From: Maricaulis sp965242785
Lineage (GTDB): Bacteria > Pseudomonadota > Alphaproteobacteria > Caulobacterales > Maricaulaceae
Length of the DNA stretch: 64,000 nucleotides
Reading direction: 5' to 3'
NCBI GenBank assembly: GCA_965242785.1
Contig: CBDETA010000004.1
Coordinates: forward strand, 62,001-126,000
Position numbers and translations under genes: made by a program. This document shows, piece after piece, positions 1 to 8,234 of the stretch (positions are counted from its first letter, which is position 1; every line of letters starts with the position of its first letter). The notes beneath the pieces are model-generated. The model did not search any database. It had not been told where the DNA came from and saw only the letters and a list, made by a program, of their open reading frames with translations.

Positions 1-1
1 C

Positions 2-433
2 GACCCGGACCACACGCTGGCCGACCGTATCGCAGCTTTACCGGGCACCCGCCTGGTCTATACCAACGGCTCCCGCCGCCACGCCGAGAACATCCTGGCC
101 CGGCTGGGCCTGGACCACCTCTTCTCCGACATATTCGATGTCGAGGCAGCCGGCTTCACCCCCAAGCCTCACCGGGAAGGCTTTGATCGTTTCACGGCCC
201 GCTTCGACCTGCCGATCCGCCAGTCCGTCTTCTTCGAGGACAGCGTGCGCAATCTGAAGACAGCCCATGATTTGGGCTTTACCACCGTGCTGGTTCGGGC
301 CAAGGAAGGCCCCCGCGACGAAGAAAGTGCCGGCCCGGACGAGCATCCCGAGCATGTGCACTACGCCGTCGATTGCCTGAGCACTTTCCTGGGTGAGATC
401 CGCACCGCCCCCCAAACGACCGAGACATCATGA
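2..433 (+). CDS. Pyrimidine 5'-nucleotidase, HAD superfamily (3' part only)
   Basis: The window opens inside this gene, so the N-terminus with the catalytic DxD motif is missing; 143 codons remain. Visible HAD landmarks are the TNGS motif II near visible residue 23, a KP lysine (motif III) in FTPKPHREGF, and the acidic motif IV in FFEDSVRNL. The linker and the SVRNLKTAHDLG segment resemble the SDT1/PHM8-like pyrimidine nucleotidases that dephosphorylate UMP or CMP. The stop codon overlaps the dapD start as ATGA, so the two genes are probably co-transcribed and translationally coupled. Family assignment is good; the exact substrate is inferred. Confidence 0.8.
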   Translation, partial: DPDHTLADRIAALPGTRLVYTNGSRRHAENILARLGLDHLFSDIFDVEAAGFTPKPHREGFDRFTARFDLPIRQSVFFEDSVRNLKTAHDLGFTTVLVRAKEGPRDEESAGPDEHPEHVHYAVDCLSTFLGEIRTAPQTTETS

Positions 434-1257
434 CCGACACGACCCTCATCTCCACGATCGAAACCGCCTGGGACAATCGCGACAGCATTTCGACCGAAAC
501 CACGGGCGAGGTCCGCGAAGCGGTCGAGGCGGCGATCCAGCTCTTGGACCGTGGCGCGGCCCGCGTCGCCTCTCGAGAAGGAAATGGGGACTGGCAGGTC
601 CATCAATGGCTGAAGAAAGCGGTGCTGCTGGGCTTCCGGCTCAATCCGATGGGCACGATTTCCGGCGGCGTGGCCGCAGGCCAGTGGTGGGACAAGGTGC
701 CGTCCAAGTTCGAGGGTTGGGGCGAGGCCGAGTTCCAGGCCGCCGGTTTCCGCGCCGTGCCGCCCTGCGCTGTTCGCCGCGGGGCCTACATTGCCAAAGG
801 GACTGTCCTGATGCCGTCCTACGTCAATATCGGCGCGTATGTTGATGAGGGCACGATGGTGGATACCTGGGCGACGGTCGGCTCGTGTGCCCAGATCGGC
901 AAGAACGTCCACATCTCCGGCGGTGTCGGCATTGGCGGCGTTCTTGAGCCCCTGCAGGCGGGTCCTGTGATCATCGAGGACAATGTCTTCATCGGCGCCC
1001 GGTCTGAAGTGGCCGAGGGCGTCATCGTGCGGACCGGTGCCGTGATCTCGATGGGCGTCTTCCTGGGCCAGTCGACCAAGATCGTGAACCGAGCCACCGG
1101 AGAAGTCAGCCGCGGTGAGATCCCGGCCTATTCCGTCGTCGTTCCGGGTACGCTGCCCGACCCCAAGGGCGGCCCGTCACTCGCCTGTGCCGTGATTGTC
1201 AAACAGGTCGACGCCCAGACCCGTTCAAAGACGTCGATCAACGAGCTCCTGCGCTAG
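430..1257 (+). CDS. dapD: 2,3,4,5-tetrahydropyridine-2,6-dicarboxylate N-succinyltransferase
   Basis: This cytoplasmic enzyme transfers succinyl from succinyl-CoA to tetrahydrodipicolinate in the succinylase branch of diaminopimelate/lysine synthesis. The 275-residue length is typical for the family. Residues about 1-100 form the helical N-terminal part. Residues about 105-255 carry hexapeptide repeats of a left-handed beta-helix (SYVNIGAYVDEG, VGIGGVLEP, IIEDNVFIGARSEV). The conserved MVDTW segment is at 143-147. The start overlaps the nucleotidase stop (ATGA). DapE, which removes the succinyl group later in the pathway, lies 3 kb downstream on the same strand. Confidence 0.97.
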   Translation: MTDTTLISTIETAWDNRDSISTETTGEVREAVEAAIQLLDRGAARVASREGNGDWQVHQWLKKAVLLGFRLNPMGTISGGVAAGQWWDKVPSKFEGWGEAEFQAAGFRAVPPCAVRRGAYIAKGTVLMPSYVNIGAYVDEGTMVDTWATVGSCAQIGKNVHISGGVGIGGVLEPLQAGPVIIEDNVFIGARSEVAEGVIVRTGAVISMGVFLGQSTKIVNRATGEVSRGEIPAYSVVVPGTLPDPKGGPSLACAVIVKQVDAQTRSKTSINELLR

Positions 1258-1295
1258 GCCTCCGGCCATACCCGACTTTTCGCGGAGCGACGTTC

Positions 1296-2510
1296 TCATC
1301 GCGTGAGCCAGTGCTCGATACCCCGAGCGGCAGCGAGGCCGGTTGCAAAGCTTGCTTGCAGGAGATAGCCGCCCGTCGGCGCATCCCAGTCCAGCATCTC
1401 GCCAGCCGCGAACACGCCCGGCTTCGCTGTCAGCATCAAGTTCTCGTCCAGTGCGGTCCGGGCGATCCCGCCGGCCGAGGAAATGGCGCGATCGAGACCG
1501 CGCTGCGCTGTCACCCTCAGCGGGACGGCCTTGATCAAGGCCGCCAGCGGGGCCGGGTCACGCGGCACGTTGGGCACCGCATCCCGCAGAACAGAAATGG
1601 CCTGCGGCGACAGACCGGCCTTGCGCAGGAGATTCGACAGGGACTGCCCCTTCCTGGCCCGGCCCAGGGTCTGGACCAGGGCTTCGACCGTCACGTGCGG
1701 CCTCAAGTCCAACGACAGGGTCACTTCACCCTGCGCCAGCGCTTCGCGTAACCCGCCGGACAGCGCGTAGACGGCCCCACCTTCCAGCCCGTATCGCGCC
1801 AGAACCAGCTCGCCCTCCACGCGTTCGGTGTCAAAGCTGAGGGCGATCGTTTTCAGCGGCGTGCCGGCGAAGCGTTCGCGCGTCACTTCGGACCAGGCAA
1901 TCTCGACACCGCAATTGGACGCAGAAAACGGGATGGTCTCGACCCCTTCAGCGCCCAACCATGCCGCCCAGCGACCATCCGATCCCAGGCGCGGCCAGCT
2001 GGCTCCGCCGAGGGCGAGCAAGGTTGCGTCCGCGTCGGCCTCATGGTGCCCGTCCGGGGTCTCGAACACCAGCGCGCCAGACTTGCTCCATCCCGTCCAA
2101 TCGTATCGAACATGGAATCGGACGCCGCGCGCATCCAGCCGTGTGCGCCAGGCCCGCAAAAGGGGGGATGCCTTCATGGCTTCCGGGAAAACCCGGCCTG
2201 AAGAGCCTACAAAGGTGGCCTGCCCTAGCCCCTCGCACCAGGCTCGCAAGGCGGCTGGATCATGCCTGAGGATCACAGGTCCCAGCCAGTCGGCCGCTTT
2301 GCCATAACGGCCCAGAAAAGCCGGCAAGGGTTCTGAATGGGTCAGGTTCAGGCCACCGCGTCCCGCCATCAGGAATTTGCGCCCCGGCGTGGGCATTTTC
2401 TCGAACACGTCTACGCGGTGGCCGGAAGCGGACAGGTGCTCGGCGGCGATGAGGCCGGCAGGTCCGGCCCCGATGATGGCAATGGCAGGCGCTTGGGTCA
2501 TGCCGAACAC
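1296..2510 (-). CDS. NAD(P)/FAD-dependent oxidoreductase of the HI0933/YhiN type
   Basis: A 404-residue flavoprotein with an N-terminal Rossmann FAD site (AIIGAGPAGLIAAEHL, residues about 10-25) followed by an acidic strand end (VFEK). It also has the family motif GRGGLNLTHSE and a C-terminal FAD-contacting stretch (AGEMLDWDAPTGGYLLQAS). Those motifs place it in the BaiN/HI0933-like group annotated as TIGR03862 flavoprotein. The physiological substrate is not known for this subgroup. It is convergent with dapD and separated from it by 38 bases, so it is probably its own transcription unit. Confidence 0.85.
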   Translation of the reverse strand: MFGMTQAPAIAIIGAGPAGLIAAEHLSASGHRVDVFEKMPTPGRKFLMAGRGGLNLTHSEPLPAFLGRYGKAADWLGPVILRHDPAALRAWCEGLGQATFVGSSGRVFPEAMKASPLLRAWRTRLDARGVRFHVRYDWTGWSKSGALVFETPDGHHEADADATLLALGGASWPRLGSDGRWAAWLGAEGVETIPFSASNCGVEIAWSEVTRERFAGTPLKTIALSFDTERVEGELVLARYGLEGGAVYALSGGLREALAQGEVTLSLDLRPHVTVEALVQTLGRARKGQSLSNLLRKAGLSPQAISVLRDAVPNVPRDPAPLAALIKAVPLRVTAQRGLDRAISSAGGIARTALDENLMLTAKPGVFAAGEMLDWDAPTGGYLLQASFATGLAAARGIEHWLTR

Positions 2511-2623
2511 CTAGCGCGGAAATCCCGCCGCGTCAGGCGGCAAGTGCGCTGATGCGCCGCTACCGCTTGAGGCTCGAATCTGATGGGATGTGCGTTTCAT
2601 GTTCAAGATGAGAGGGGCCCGCC

Positions 2624-2959
2624 ATGACCGACAATGACACCCAGGAACGCCCGGCTGTTGCCGATCCGGCCGCGCCCTATGGCTCGGCGAACAATCCGTC
2701 AGAATTCGACGTGCTCAAGCGACTGGCCCCGGATGAGCCTTATTTCATCATTCGCGGCAGTGACCCGCTCTCAGACGCGCTGGTCGAGCTTCATGCCTAT
2801 ATCGGTGCTGGCCAGTCCGGCGCCGCGCATGACACGCTCGAGCGCATTCTGGCCCTGACCTCGCAGAAACCACCGCGCCCGGTGGGATCGCCGAAATACC
2901 GGGAAACCTTCAAGATTTCCGTTTCCATGGAACGCTATCGCGAGACCCACGGACGCTGA
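2624..2959 (+). CDS. Hypothetical protein
   Basis: A 111-residue soluble protein I do not recognise. The N-terminus is low-complexity (rich in D, P and A), followed by a compact segment with LKRLAPDEPYFIIRGSD and a helical YIGAGQSGAAHDTLERILALTS. There is no signal peptide or membrane span. A possible AGAGG ribosome-binding site lies about 10 bases before ATG 2624 (GATGAGAGGGGCCCGCC). It sits divergently from the flavoprotein and convergently with the cupin gene, four bases apart. Base composition matches its neighbours, so it looks like a real gene of unknown role. Confidence 0.7.
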   Translation: MTDNDTQERPAVADPAAPYGSANNPSEFDVLKRLAPDEPYFIIRGSDPLSDALVELHAYIGAGQSGAAHDTLERILALTSQKPPRPVGSPKYRETFKISVSMERYRETHGR

Positions 2960-2963
2960 ATCC

Positions 2964-3428
2964 TCAGTAGTGGGAGCCGTCCTTGCGGGTGAAGGCTCCC
3001 ACGCCGGAATAGCGGCCGGGCAGGGCCTTGAGGTCGATGTCCGGATAGTCGCAGGCATCGCTGTCCGAGCGGGATCCGACCACCAGGAAGACGCAGTCCT
3101 CGTCCGAACGGTTGATCAGATGGTGGGCATTCTCAACGCCCGCCGGAAAGCCGGCACAGTCGCCAGGTCGCATCACCGTTTCGCCCTCATCGGTCACCAG
3201 GACAGCCTCGCCCTGCTGCATCACCACCAGCTCATCCTCGTCTGAATGCCAGTGACGCTGGGATGACCAGGCGCCCGGCTCCAGGCGTACAAGATTGATT
3301 CCGAAAGCATCCAGTCCCGCAGCCTTGGCCAGTTGGCGGACATGGCGTCCCTTCACCGCCTTGGCGAATTCGGCCGGGTAGCCGGTTGCGTTCGTTTCCT
3401 CGACATCGGTCACGGCAAACTTGGTCAT
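2964..3428 (-). CDS. Cupin-domain protein
   Basis: A 154-residue single-domain cupin. The first cupin motif is visible as HWHSDEDELVVMQQGE, with metal-ligand candidates His59, His61 and Glu66. The second motif is GDCAGFPAGVENAHHLIN, with a His at 102 or 103. The fold is known from small metal-binding sensors, isomerases and dioxygenases. The sequence does not tell which activity this protein has. It is monocistronic by appearance and convergent with the 111-residue gene. Confidence 0.8.
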   Translation of the reverse strand: MTKFAVTDVEETNATGYPAEFAKAVKGRHVRQLAKAAGLDAFGINLVRLEPGAWSSQRHWHSDEDELVVMQQGEAVLVTDEGETVMRPGDCAGFPAGVENAHHLINRSDEDCVFLVVGSRSDSDACDYPDIDLKALPGRYSGVGAFTRKDGSHY

Positions 3429-3741
3429 CGGTCGTCCCTATATGGCTGCCCCGGATATAAGTGAGCCGCGCGACCGGTGCCAGCCCCGTCAGTCAAGACG
3501 TGTCTGATGGGCAGGAGGCTGCGGGCCATGCTCAACCCGGCTACAGACGGCCGGGCCAGCAATGCAACGTCCCAGCCCGGCTCCATCTGTCCTCGATGCC
3601 CGCCTTGCGATCCCTTCGTCTCACTCCCGGCATGGCTTGAAGTTCCTTATACGCCTTATAAGGCGTATAAGGATCAGCTGAAGCGTCGCGGAGAATTGGC
3701 TGCACGCGGGAAGCGACGTGGTTGAAAACAGGGAGAGCGGC
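3429..3741. other. Intergenic region with palindromic operator candidate
   Basis: The stretch between the divergent cupin gene and the SeqA-like gene holds no convincing gene. Its striking element is the palindrome at 3645-3672. A candidate ribosome-binding site (AGGGAG) sits about 3730, six or seven bases before ATG 3742. A short open frame from 3477 reads across the palindrome but has no recognisable product. Confidence 0.6.
3645..3672. promoter_or_regulatory. Perfect 28-bp palindrome, candidate operator
   Basis: The 28 bases are identical to their own reverse complement. They are built from the heptamer CCTTATA at 3645 and 3654 and its complement TATAAGG at 3657 and 3666, so the units repeat every 9 bases on each strand. 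The element ends 70 bases before the proposed ATG of the ribbon-helix-helix-like protein. Ribbon-helix-helix regulators commonly bind tandem short half-sites, so autoregulation is a reasonable inference. As RNA it could form a hairpin, but no T-run follows, which argues against a terminator. Confidence 0.6.
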
Positions 3742-4272
3742 ATGGGCGAAACGGTGATCAAGCTGGACCTGGCGTGCCGCAAGGCGCTCGAGGCGCAGCG
3801 GCAGAGCCACGCAGAGACGCTGGAAGACATTCTTCGGCGGGTGCTGACGGGGCGGGATGCCTCGGGCCGCGCGACCGAATTCAAGGCCGGACCGGTTCCG
3901 GTGGACTGGTTGGACCCCTATGCCGCGACCGAGCGGAAGACCGGAAGCTACCGGGTCGAGATGGGCGAGTTGTGCCACTTCGCGCCAAGCCAGAAGGCGG
4001 CCTACCGGCTGGCGCTGATCTGGCTGGAGAAGGCCCGGCCGGGTGCGCTGGCCCGGCTGGCCGGTGAGGGGTCGGCGCGGCGGCGGATTGTGGCCGGGAC
4101 ACCGCAGGCGCTCTTTCCGCATTCCACGGCGCTGGTCAAACATGCTGAAAAACTCGCCGACGGCTGGTATGTCGATGTGAACCTGTCACGAGACCAGAAG
4201 GTCTTGCGATTGAAGACCGCCTGCCGCCTCGCCGGCCTGGAATTTGGCAAGGACCTCTTTGTTGACCTCTGA
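3742..4272 (+). CDS. SeqA-like DNA-binding protein (ribbon-helix-helix N-terminus)
   Basis: A 176-residue protein from ATG 3742, preceded by AGGGAG; a GTG at 3718 would add eight residues. Residues 3-36 look like a ribbon-helix-helix: a strand TVIKLDL followed by two helices ending DILRRVL. That matches the end of the E. coli SeqA N-terminal domain as I remember it (DILRRML). The C-terminal half can also be aligned with SeqA by eye: SQKAAYRLAL with EQKRAVNRFML, an RRR triplet where SeqA has RTR, and WYVDVNLSRDQK with YWVITNTNTGRK, keeping one of the two DNA-contacting asparagines. SeqA is known from Dam-methylating Gammaproteobacteria. Function here is inferred only. The stop overlaps the dapE start, so the two are probably co-transcribed. 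Confidence 0.6.
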   Translation: MGETVIKLDLACRKALEAQRQSHAETLEDILRRVLTGRDASGRATEFKAGPVPVDWLDPYAATERKTGSYRVEMGELCHFAPSQKAAYRLALIWLEKARPGALARLAGEGSARRRIVAGTPQALFPHSTALVKHAEKLADGWYVDVNLSRDQKVLRLKTACRLAGLEFGKDLFVDL

Positions 4273-5434
4273 CACGCGTCCGGACCTTTTCGATCCCCTG
4301 CCGATCGCGCAGGCGCTGATCCAGCGCCCGTCGATCACACCGCGCGATGAGGGGGCGCTGGGCGTGGTGCAGTCGGCCCTGGAGCAGCTGGGCTTTGACT
4401 GTCGGCGCTATCCGTTCGGCGAGGTGGACAATCTCTATGCGCGGCGCGGCACGGCTTCGCCCTGTTTCCTGTTTGCCGGTCACACCGATGTGGTCCCGCC
4501 GGGCGCCGATGCGGCTTGGCAGAAACCGCCCTTTGCGGCCGAGGCCGAGGATGGCCTGCTTTGGGGGCGCGGTGCGGCTGACATGAAGGGCGCGATTGCT
4601 GCGATGATCGCCTCGGTGCAGCGCTTTCTGGATTCGCAGGACAGCCCCAAGGGCTCGATCGCCTTCCTGATCACCGGCGATGAAGAAGGCCCGGCCATTC
4701 ACGGTACCAAGGCGGTGCTGGAGGCGTTGGCGGCCGAGGGCGAGACCTTTGACCACTGCCTGGTGGGCGAGCCGACCAATCCCAACCAGCTGGGTGATAC
4801 GATCAAGTCGGGCCGGCGCGGCAGTTTGAACTGCACGATCACGGTGACCGGCCGCCAGGGCCATGTCGCCTATCCCGAACGCGCGGAAAACCCGATCCCG
4901 CCGCTGCTGGCGCTTCTGAACCGGCTCGAGGCGCGCAAGCTGGATGATGGTGTGCCGCATTTCCAACCGTCCAACCTGGAGATCACCACGGTCGATGTCG
5001 GCAATCCGACCACCAATGTGATCCCGGCAACGGCGACCGCGCGCTTCAACATCCGCTTCAACATCGCCCATACCGGCGCTGAGCTGAGCCGCTGGATCGA
5101 AGATGAAGCGGCCAAGATCGACCTTCATTTCGACGGAAAGGTTTCGCTGGACATTCATGTCACCGGCGAAGCCTTCCTGACGCCGGCGGGCGATTTCACC
5201 ACCCTGCTGCAGGACTGCGTAGAGGCAGAGACCGGTCGGCGACCGGCCCTGACAACCGGCGGCGGCACGTCGGACGCCCGTTTCATCCAGGCCTATTGCC
5301 CGGTGGCCGAGTTCGGACTGGTGGGCGCCACGATGCACCAGGTCGACGAGCGCGTGCCGGTCAGCGACATCGAAAGCCTGACCCGTATCTATACCGCCAT
5401 CCTGACCCGCTATTTCCGGGACTTTGCAGCATGA
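4262..5434 (+). CDS. dapE: Succinyl-diaminopimelate desuccinylase
   Basis: A dinuclear zinc M20-family hydrolase that removes succinate from N-succinyl-LL-diaminopimelate in the lysine/peptidoglycan precursor pathway. Motifs seen in order: FAGHTDVVPPG (His ligand), WGRGAADMKG (bridging Asp), TGDEEGPA (catalytic Glu), VGEPT, the dimerisation lid domain, and GATMHQVDERV with the last His ligand. The ATG is replaced by TTG. TTG 4262, overlapping the upstream stop, has an AAGGA about eight bases away, giving 390 residues. TTG 4259 and TTG 4244 are alternatives. The end overlaps the next gene as ATGA. Confidence 0.95.
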   Translation: MTSDTRPDLFDPLPIAQALIQRPSITPRDEGALGVVQSALEQLGFDCRRYPFGEVDNLYARRGTASPCFLFAGHTDVVPPGADAAWQKPPFAAEAEDGLLWGRGAADMKGAIAAMIASVQRFLDSQDSPKGSIAFLITGDEEGPAIHGTKAVLEALAAEGETFDHCLVGEPTNPNQLGDTIKSGRRGSLNCTITVTGRQGHVAYPERAENPIPPLLALLNRLEARKLDDGVPHFQPSNLEITTVDVGNPTTNVIPATATARFNIRFNIAHTGAELSRWIEDEAAKIDLHFDGKVSLDIHVTGEAFLTPAGDFTTLLQDCVEAETGRRPALTTGGGTSDARFIQAYCPVAEFGLVGATMHQVDERVPVSDIESLTRIYTAILTRYFRDFAA

Positions 5435-6009
5435 TCCGGCTGATTGCGGAAGGACTGGTCGCCATCAACGCATCGCGGCGGATGCTGACCTTCCGGTCTG
5501 ACTGGCGACAGGGTTTCAATATCTCCGTTCCCGGCTTGTGGCGCTCTTTCTTCGCCGCAGTGATGGTACTGCCGCTGATCGCGCTGATCATCCTGGGTCG
5601 AAGCCATGCCGGTTTCGAGACCGATTTCGGCCGCTTCATTCCCGGCTATGTCCTGTCCTGGCTGATCTTTCCCCTCGCCGCGGCGCTGGCCTGCCGGGTG
5701 ACAGGGGCACGGGCGGGCTTTGTCCCCTGGGTGATCGTGCACAACTGGGCCGTGGTCTGGCTCTACGGCCTGCAGGCGCTGTTGTGGATGCTGTTCACGG
5801 CGCAGCTGATCAATCGCGACATCCTCGCCCTCGCCTTCCAGCTCTACATGTATCTGCGCATCCTGGTGCACTGGCGCATTGCCTATGCAACGCTGGGCCT
5901 GCCGACGATCACTTCGGCGCTGGCCGCGGCGGTGCCGATCATCGCCGGCGAGATCCTGGTCGTGGCGCTTTATACGTTGGGCGTTCCCGAGCCGGCATCT
6001 GGCGGATAA
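5431..6009 (+). CDS. Multi-pass membrane protein of unknown function
   Basis: A 192-residue protein whose ATG overlaps the dapE stop, so it belongs to that transcript. Hydrophobic spans are visible about residues 37-58, 73-95, 98-120, 125-145 and 160-185, separated by short loops. The first 30 residues look cytoplasmic and basic. There is no catalytic motif I recognise. The 3' end overlaps the convergent truA gene by 40 bases. Its place between dapE and truA suggests a conserved alphaproteobacterial hypothetical, but no function can be assigned from sequence. Confidence 0.75.
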   Translation: MIRLIAEGLVAINASRRMLTFRSDWRQGFNISVPGLWRSFFAAVMVLPLIALIILGRSHAGFETDFGRFIPGYVLSWLIFPLAAALACRVTGARAGFVPWVIVHNWAVVWLYGLQALLWMLFTAQLINRDILALAFQLYMYLRILVHWRIAYATLGLPTITSALAAAVPIIAGEILVVALYTLGVPEPASGG

Positions 6010-6740
6010 TCCACCGCCACCAGGTAAAGCCCGTCCGGCGGCGCGACCGGACCACAGCGCGCGCGGTCTGCCGCATCCAGCGCCGCCTTGAAGTCCCGTG
6101 CCGACCACTTGCCGATGCCGACTTCCACCAGCGAGCCGACCATGGAGCGCACCTGGCGGTGCAGGAAGGAGCGGGCCGAGCAGGTCAGCTGCACTTCCTC
6201 GCCATAGCGCGAGACTGAGATCGTATCGAGCGTCTTCACCGGGCTTTCCGCCTGGCACTGGGCATCGCGGAAGGTGGTAAAGTCATGCTGGCCGACCAAA
6301 GCCTGTGCGGCGTGATGCATGGCGTCGGCATCCAGCTTGCGGGTGACACGCCAGACCTGGCCGCGATCGAGCGTCAGCGGAGAGCGCCGGTCGATCATGC
6401 GATAGAGATAGTGGCGCTGCGTGGCGGAGAAGCGGGCGTGGAAGTCGTCGCCGACCCGCTCGGCCTCCAGCACGGCGACCGGGTCCGGCTTGAGATGGAA
6501 GTTGAGGGCATCGCGGACCTTGTCATTGGACAGATCCTTGGTGAGGTCGAGATGCGCGACCTGGCCGAGTGCATGGACACCGCTGTCCGTTCGGCCCGCG
6601 CCATAGACCAGCACCGGCGCGCCATCCAGCGCCTCGGCGGCGCGTTCCAGGCTTTCCTGCACCGAGGGGGCATTGTCCTGGCGCTGCCAGCCGGCAAAGG
6701 GGGCGCCGTCATATTCGATCGTGATCTTGTAGCGCGGCAT
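5970..6740 (-). CDS. truA: tRNA pseudouridine(38-40) synthase
   Basis: TruA converts uridines 38-40 in the tRNA anticodon stem to pseudouridine. The catalytic aspartate is in the motif AGRTDSGVHALGQ (Asp52). Other family segments include YDGAPFAGWQRQ near residues 10-20 and the C-terminal FLHRQVRSMVGSLVEVG. Length, 256 residues, is normal. The gene follows fmt on the same strand with the start touching the fmt stop, indicating a translational operon. Its 3' end overlaps the convergent membrane-protein gene. Confidence 0.96.
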   Translation of the reverse strand: MPRYKITIEYDGAPFAGWQRQDNAPSVQESLERAAEALDGAPVLVYGAGRTDSGVHALGQVAHLDLTKDLSNDKVRDALNFHLKPDPVAVLEAERVGDDFHARFSATQRHYLYRMIDRRSPLTLDRGQVWRVTRKLDADAMHHAAQALVGQHDFTTFRDAQCQAESPVKTLDTISVSRYGEEVQLTCSARSFLHRQVRSMVGSLVEVGIGKWSARDFKAALDAADRARCGPVAPPDGLYLVAVDYPPDAGSGTPNV

Positions 6741-7672
6741 CAGGCCAGGACCGTGCCGGCCGGAACCGAATTGCCGCGCAGGAAGTCGCCGGCATTCATC
6801 GCGCCCTTGCCTTCGCGCTGCAGGCGGGTGAGACGCAGGGCACCTTCGCCACAGGCGATGACCAGCTCGCCCTCCAGCACCGTGCCGGCAGGACCGCCCG
6901 CCTCGACGGCTTCGGCCATCAGCACTTTCACCCGCACCGTGCCCTTCTCGCCCGGCAGTTCGAACCAGGCGCCAGGAAAGGGCGACAGACCGCGCACATG
7001 GCAGGACAGTTCGGCTGCCGGACGGGTCCAGTCCAGTCGCGCTTCCTCACTGGAAATCTTGCGCGCATAGGTGACACCGTCCTCGCTCTGGGGCGCGGCC
7101 TCCAGCGAGCCCCGCTCGAGTGCGGACAGGGTGCGTGGCCACATCAGCGCGCCTGTTTCCATCAGCTTGTCATGCAGGCTGGCGGCCGTGTCCGTGGAGG
7201 CGATGCGCACGGTTTCCGACAGCAGGATCGGGCCGGTATCGAGCCCGGCCTCCATCTGCTGGATCTGCACGCCGGTCACGTCATCACCGGCCATGATCGC
7301 CCGCTGGATGGGGGCGGCCCCGCGCCAGCGCGGCAGCAGGGAGGCATGCAGGTTGAGACAGCCCAGGCGCGGCGCATCCAGGGCGGCCTGCGGCAGGATC
7401 TGGCCATAGGCGACCACCGCGGCGACATCGAGATCGAGCGCGGCGAACTCGGCCAGGACGTCCGGGTCACGAAAGCTCTGGGGTGTGGAGACGGGAATGC
7501 CCAGAACCTCGGCCAGCTGATGCACCGGCGTCTTCTGTTCGGACTGGCCCCGCCCGCGACGCCGCGGCGGCTGGGTATAGACCCGAACCACCTCATGTCC
7601 GGCCGCAGCAATCTCGGCCAGCGAGCGGACGGCGAAGTCGGGTGTGCCCATGAAGGCGAGGCGAAGCGTCAT
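6740..7672 (-). CDS. fmt: Methionyl-tRNA formyltransferase
   Basis: Fmt formylates the initiator Met-tRNA using 10-formyltetrahydrofolate. In 310 residues the N-terminal formyltransferase domain shows the active site NLHASLLPRWRGAAPIQ with Asn107 and His109, and the catalytic Asp145 in MEAGLDTGPI. The C-terminal tRNA-binding barrel covers about 205-310. The partner def, often adjacent to fmt, lies 2.7 kb away on the same strand, with accessory genes in between. Confidence 0.97.
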   Translation of the reverse strand: MTLRLAFMGTPDFAVRSLAEIAAAGHEVVRVYTQPPRRRGRGQSEQKTPVHQLAEVLGIPVSTPQSFRDPDVLAEFAALDLDVAAVVAYGQILPQAALDAPRLGCLNLHASLLPRWRGAAPIQRAIMAGDDVTGVQIQQMEAGLDTGPILLSETVRIASTDTAASLHDKLMETGALMWPRTLSALERGSLEAAPQSEDGVTYARKISSEEARLDWTRPAAELSCHVRGLSPFPGAWFELPGEKGTVRVKVLMAEAVEAGGPAGTVLEGELVIACGEGALRLTRLQREGKGAMNAGDFLRGNSVPAGTVLA

Positions 7673-7754
7673 TTCCGGCTTTCATTCATCTGCGGTTGGG
7701 ATGAAAGCTGTGATACCGTCACGGTCCACCTGTCGCCAAGAGAAAGCGTCACCC

Positions 7755-8120
7755 ATGAAACCGATCTGGCTCCTGCTGCCCGCCCTCATCCTGACGGCCT
7801 GCGCCACCACCACGCCATCCGGTCCGGAACCCGGCGATAGGCCCGGGGTGATCGAGGTTGGAATCGGTGAGAGCTGTGGCGGCTTCCGCCGGGTGCCGCA
7901 CATGTGTGCCGGCGAGCCGGAAACGACCTATTGCCGCTATGAGCCGCAGGCGATGTGCGGAGCTGCGGATGCCCCGGGAACCTGCCAGCCGCGACCGCAG
8001 ATGTGCACGCGCGAATACCGTCCGGTATGCGGCTGTGATGGCCAGACCTATAGCAATGCCTGCACGGCCGCATCGGCCGGTGTCAGCGTCGTTCATCAGG
8101 GCGAATGCCGGCCCGAATAA
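7755..8120 (+). CDS. Kazal-type serine protease inhibitor lipoprotein
   Basis: Starting at ATG 7755 gives 121 residues beginning MKPIWLLLPALILTACATT, a lipoprotein signal with lipobox LTAC; an upstream in-frame ATG would spoil the signal. The mature protein is cysteine-rich. Its last 35 residues form a Kazal-like domain: CTREYRPVCGCDGQTYSNAC, ending in GEC. A preceding cysteine-rich stretch (CGGFRRVPHMC, CRYEPQAMC) may be a second, degenerate module. Kazal domains block serine proteases. An outer-membrane or periplasmic defence against host or competitor proteases is an inference. A second Kazal lipoprotein follows 114 bases downstream. Confidence 0.85.
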   Translation: MKPIWLLLPALILTACATTTPSGPEPGDRPGVIEVGIGESCGGFRRVPHMCAGEPETTYCRYEPQAMCGAADAPGTCQPRPQMCTREYRPVCGCDGQTYSNACTAASAGVSVVHQGECRPE

Positions 8121-8234
8121 TCAGAAATAATTCGTGATCGCACTGCAGCAATTTCCCTCTGCCGCGGCGACAAAAGCAGGAGTATTTCCCGCGCCCGTGC
8201 CAATGACGGCACTCGGGTCAAGGACACCACATAC

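Noticed and set aside
2560..2600. A possible tRNA T-arm (GGCTCGAATCTG)
   Set aside because: No acceptor stem, anticodon arm or CCA could be built around it.
4136..5338. A 400-codon minus-strand open frame over dapE
   Set aside because: It is the mirror of a well-supported dapE gene and has no motif.
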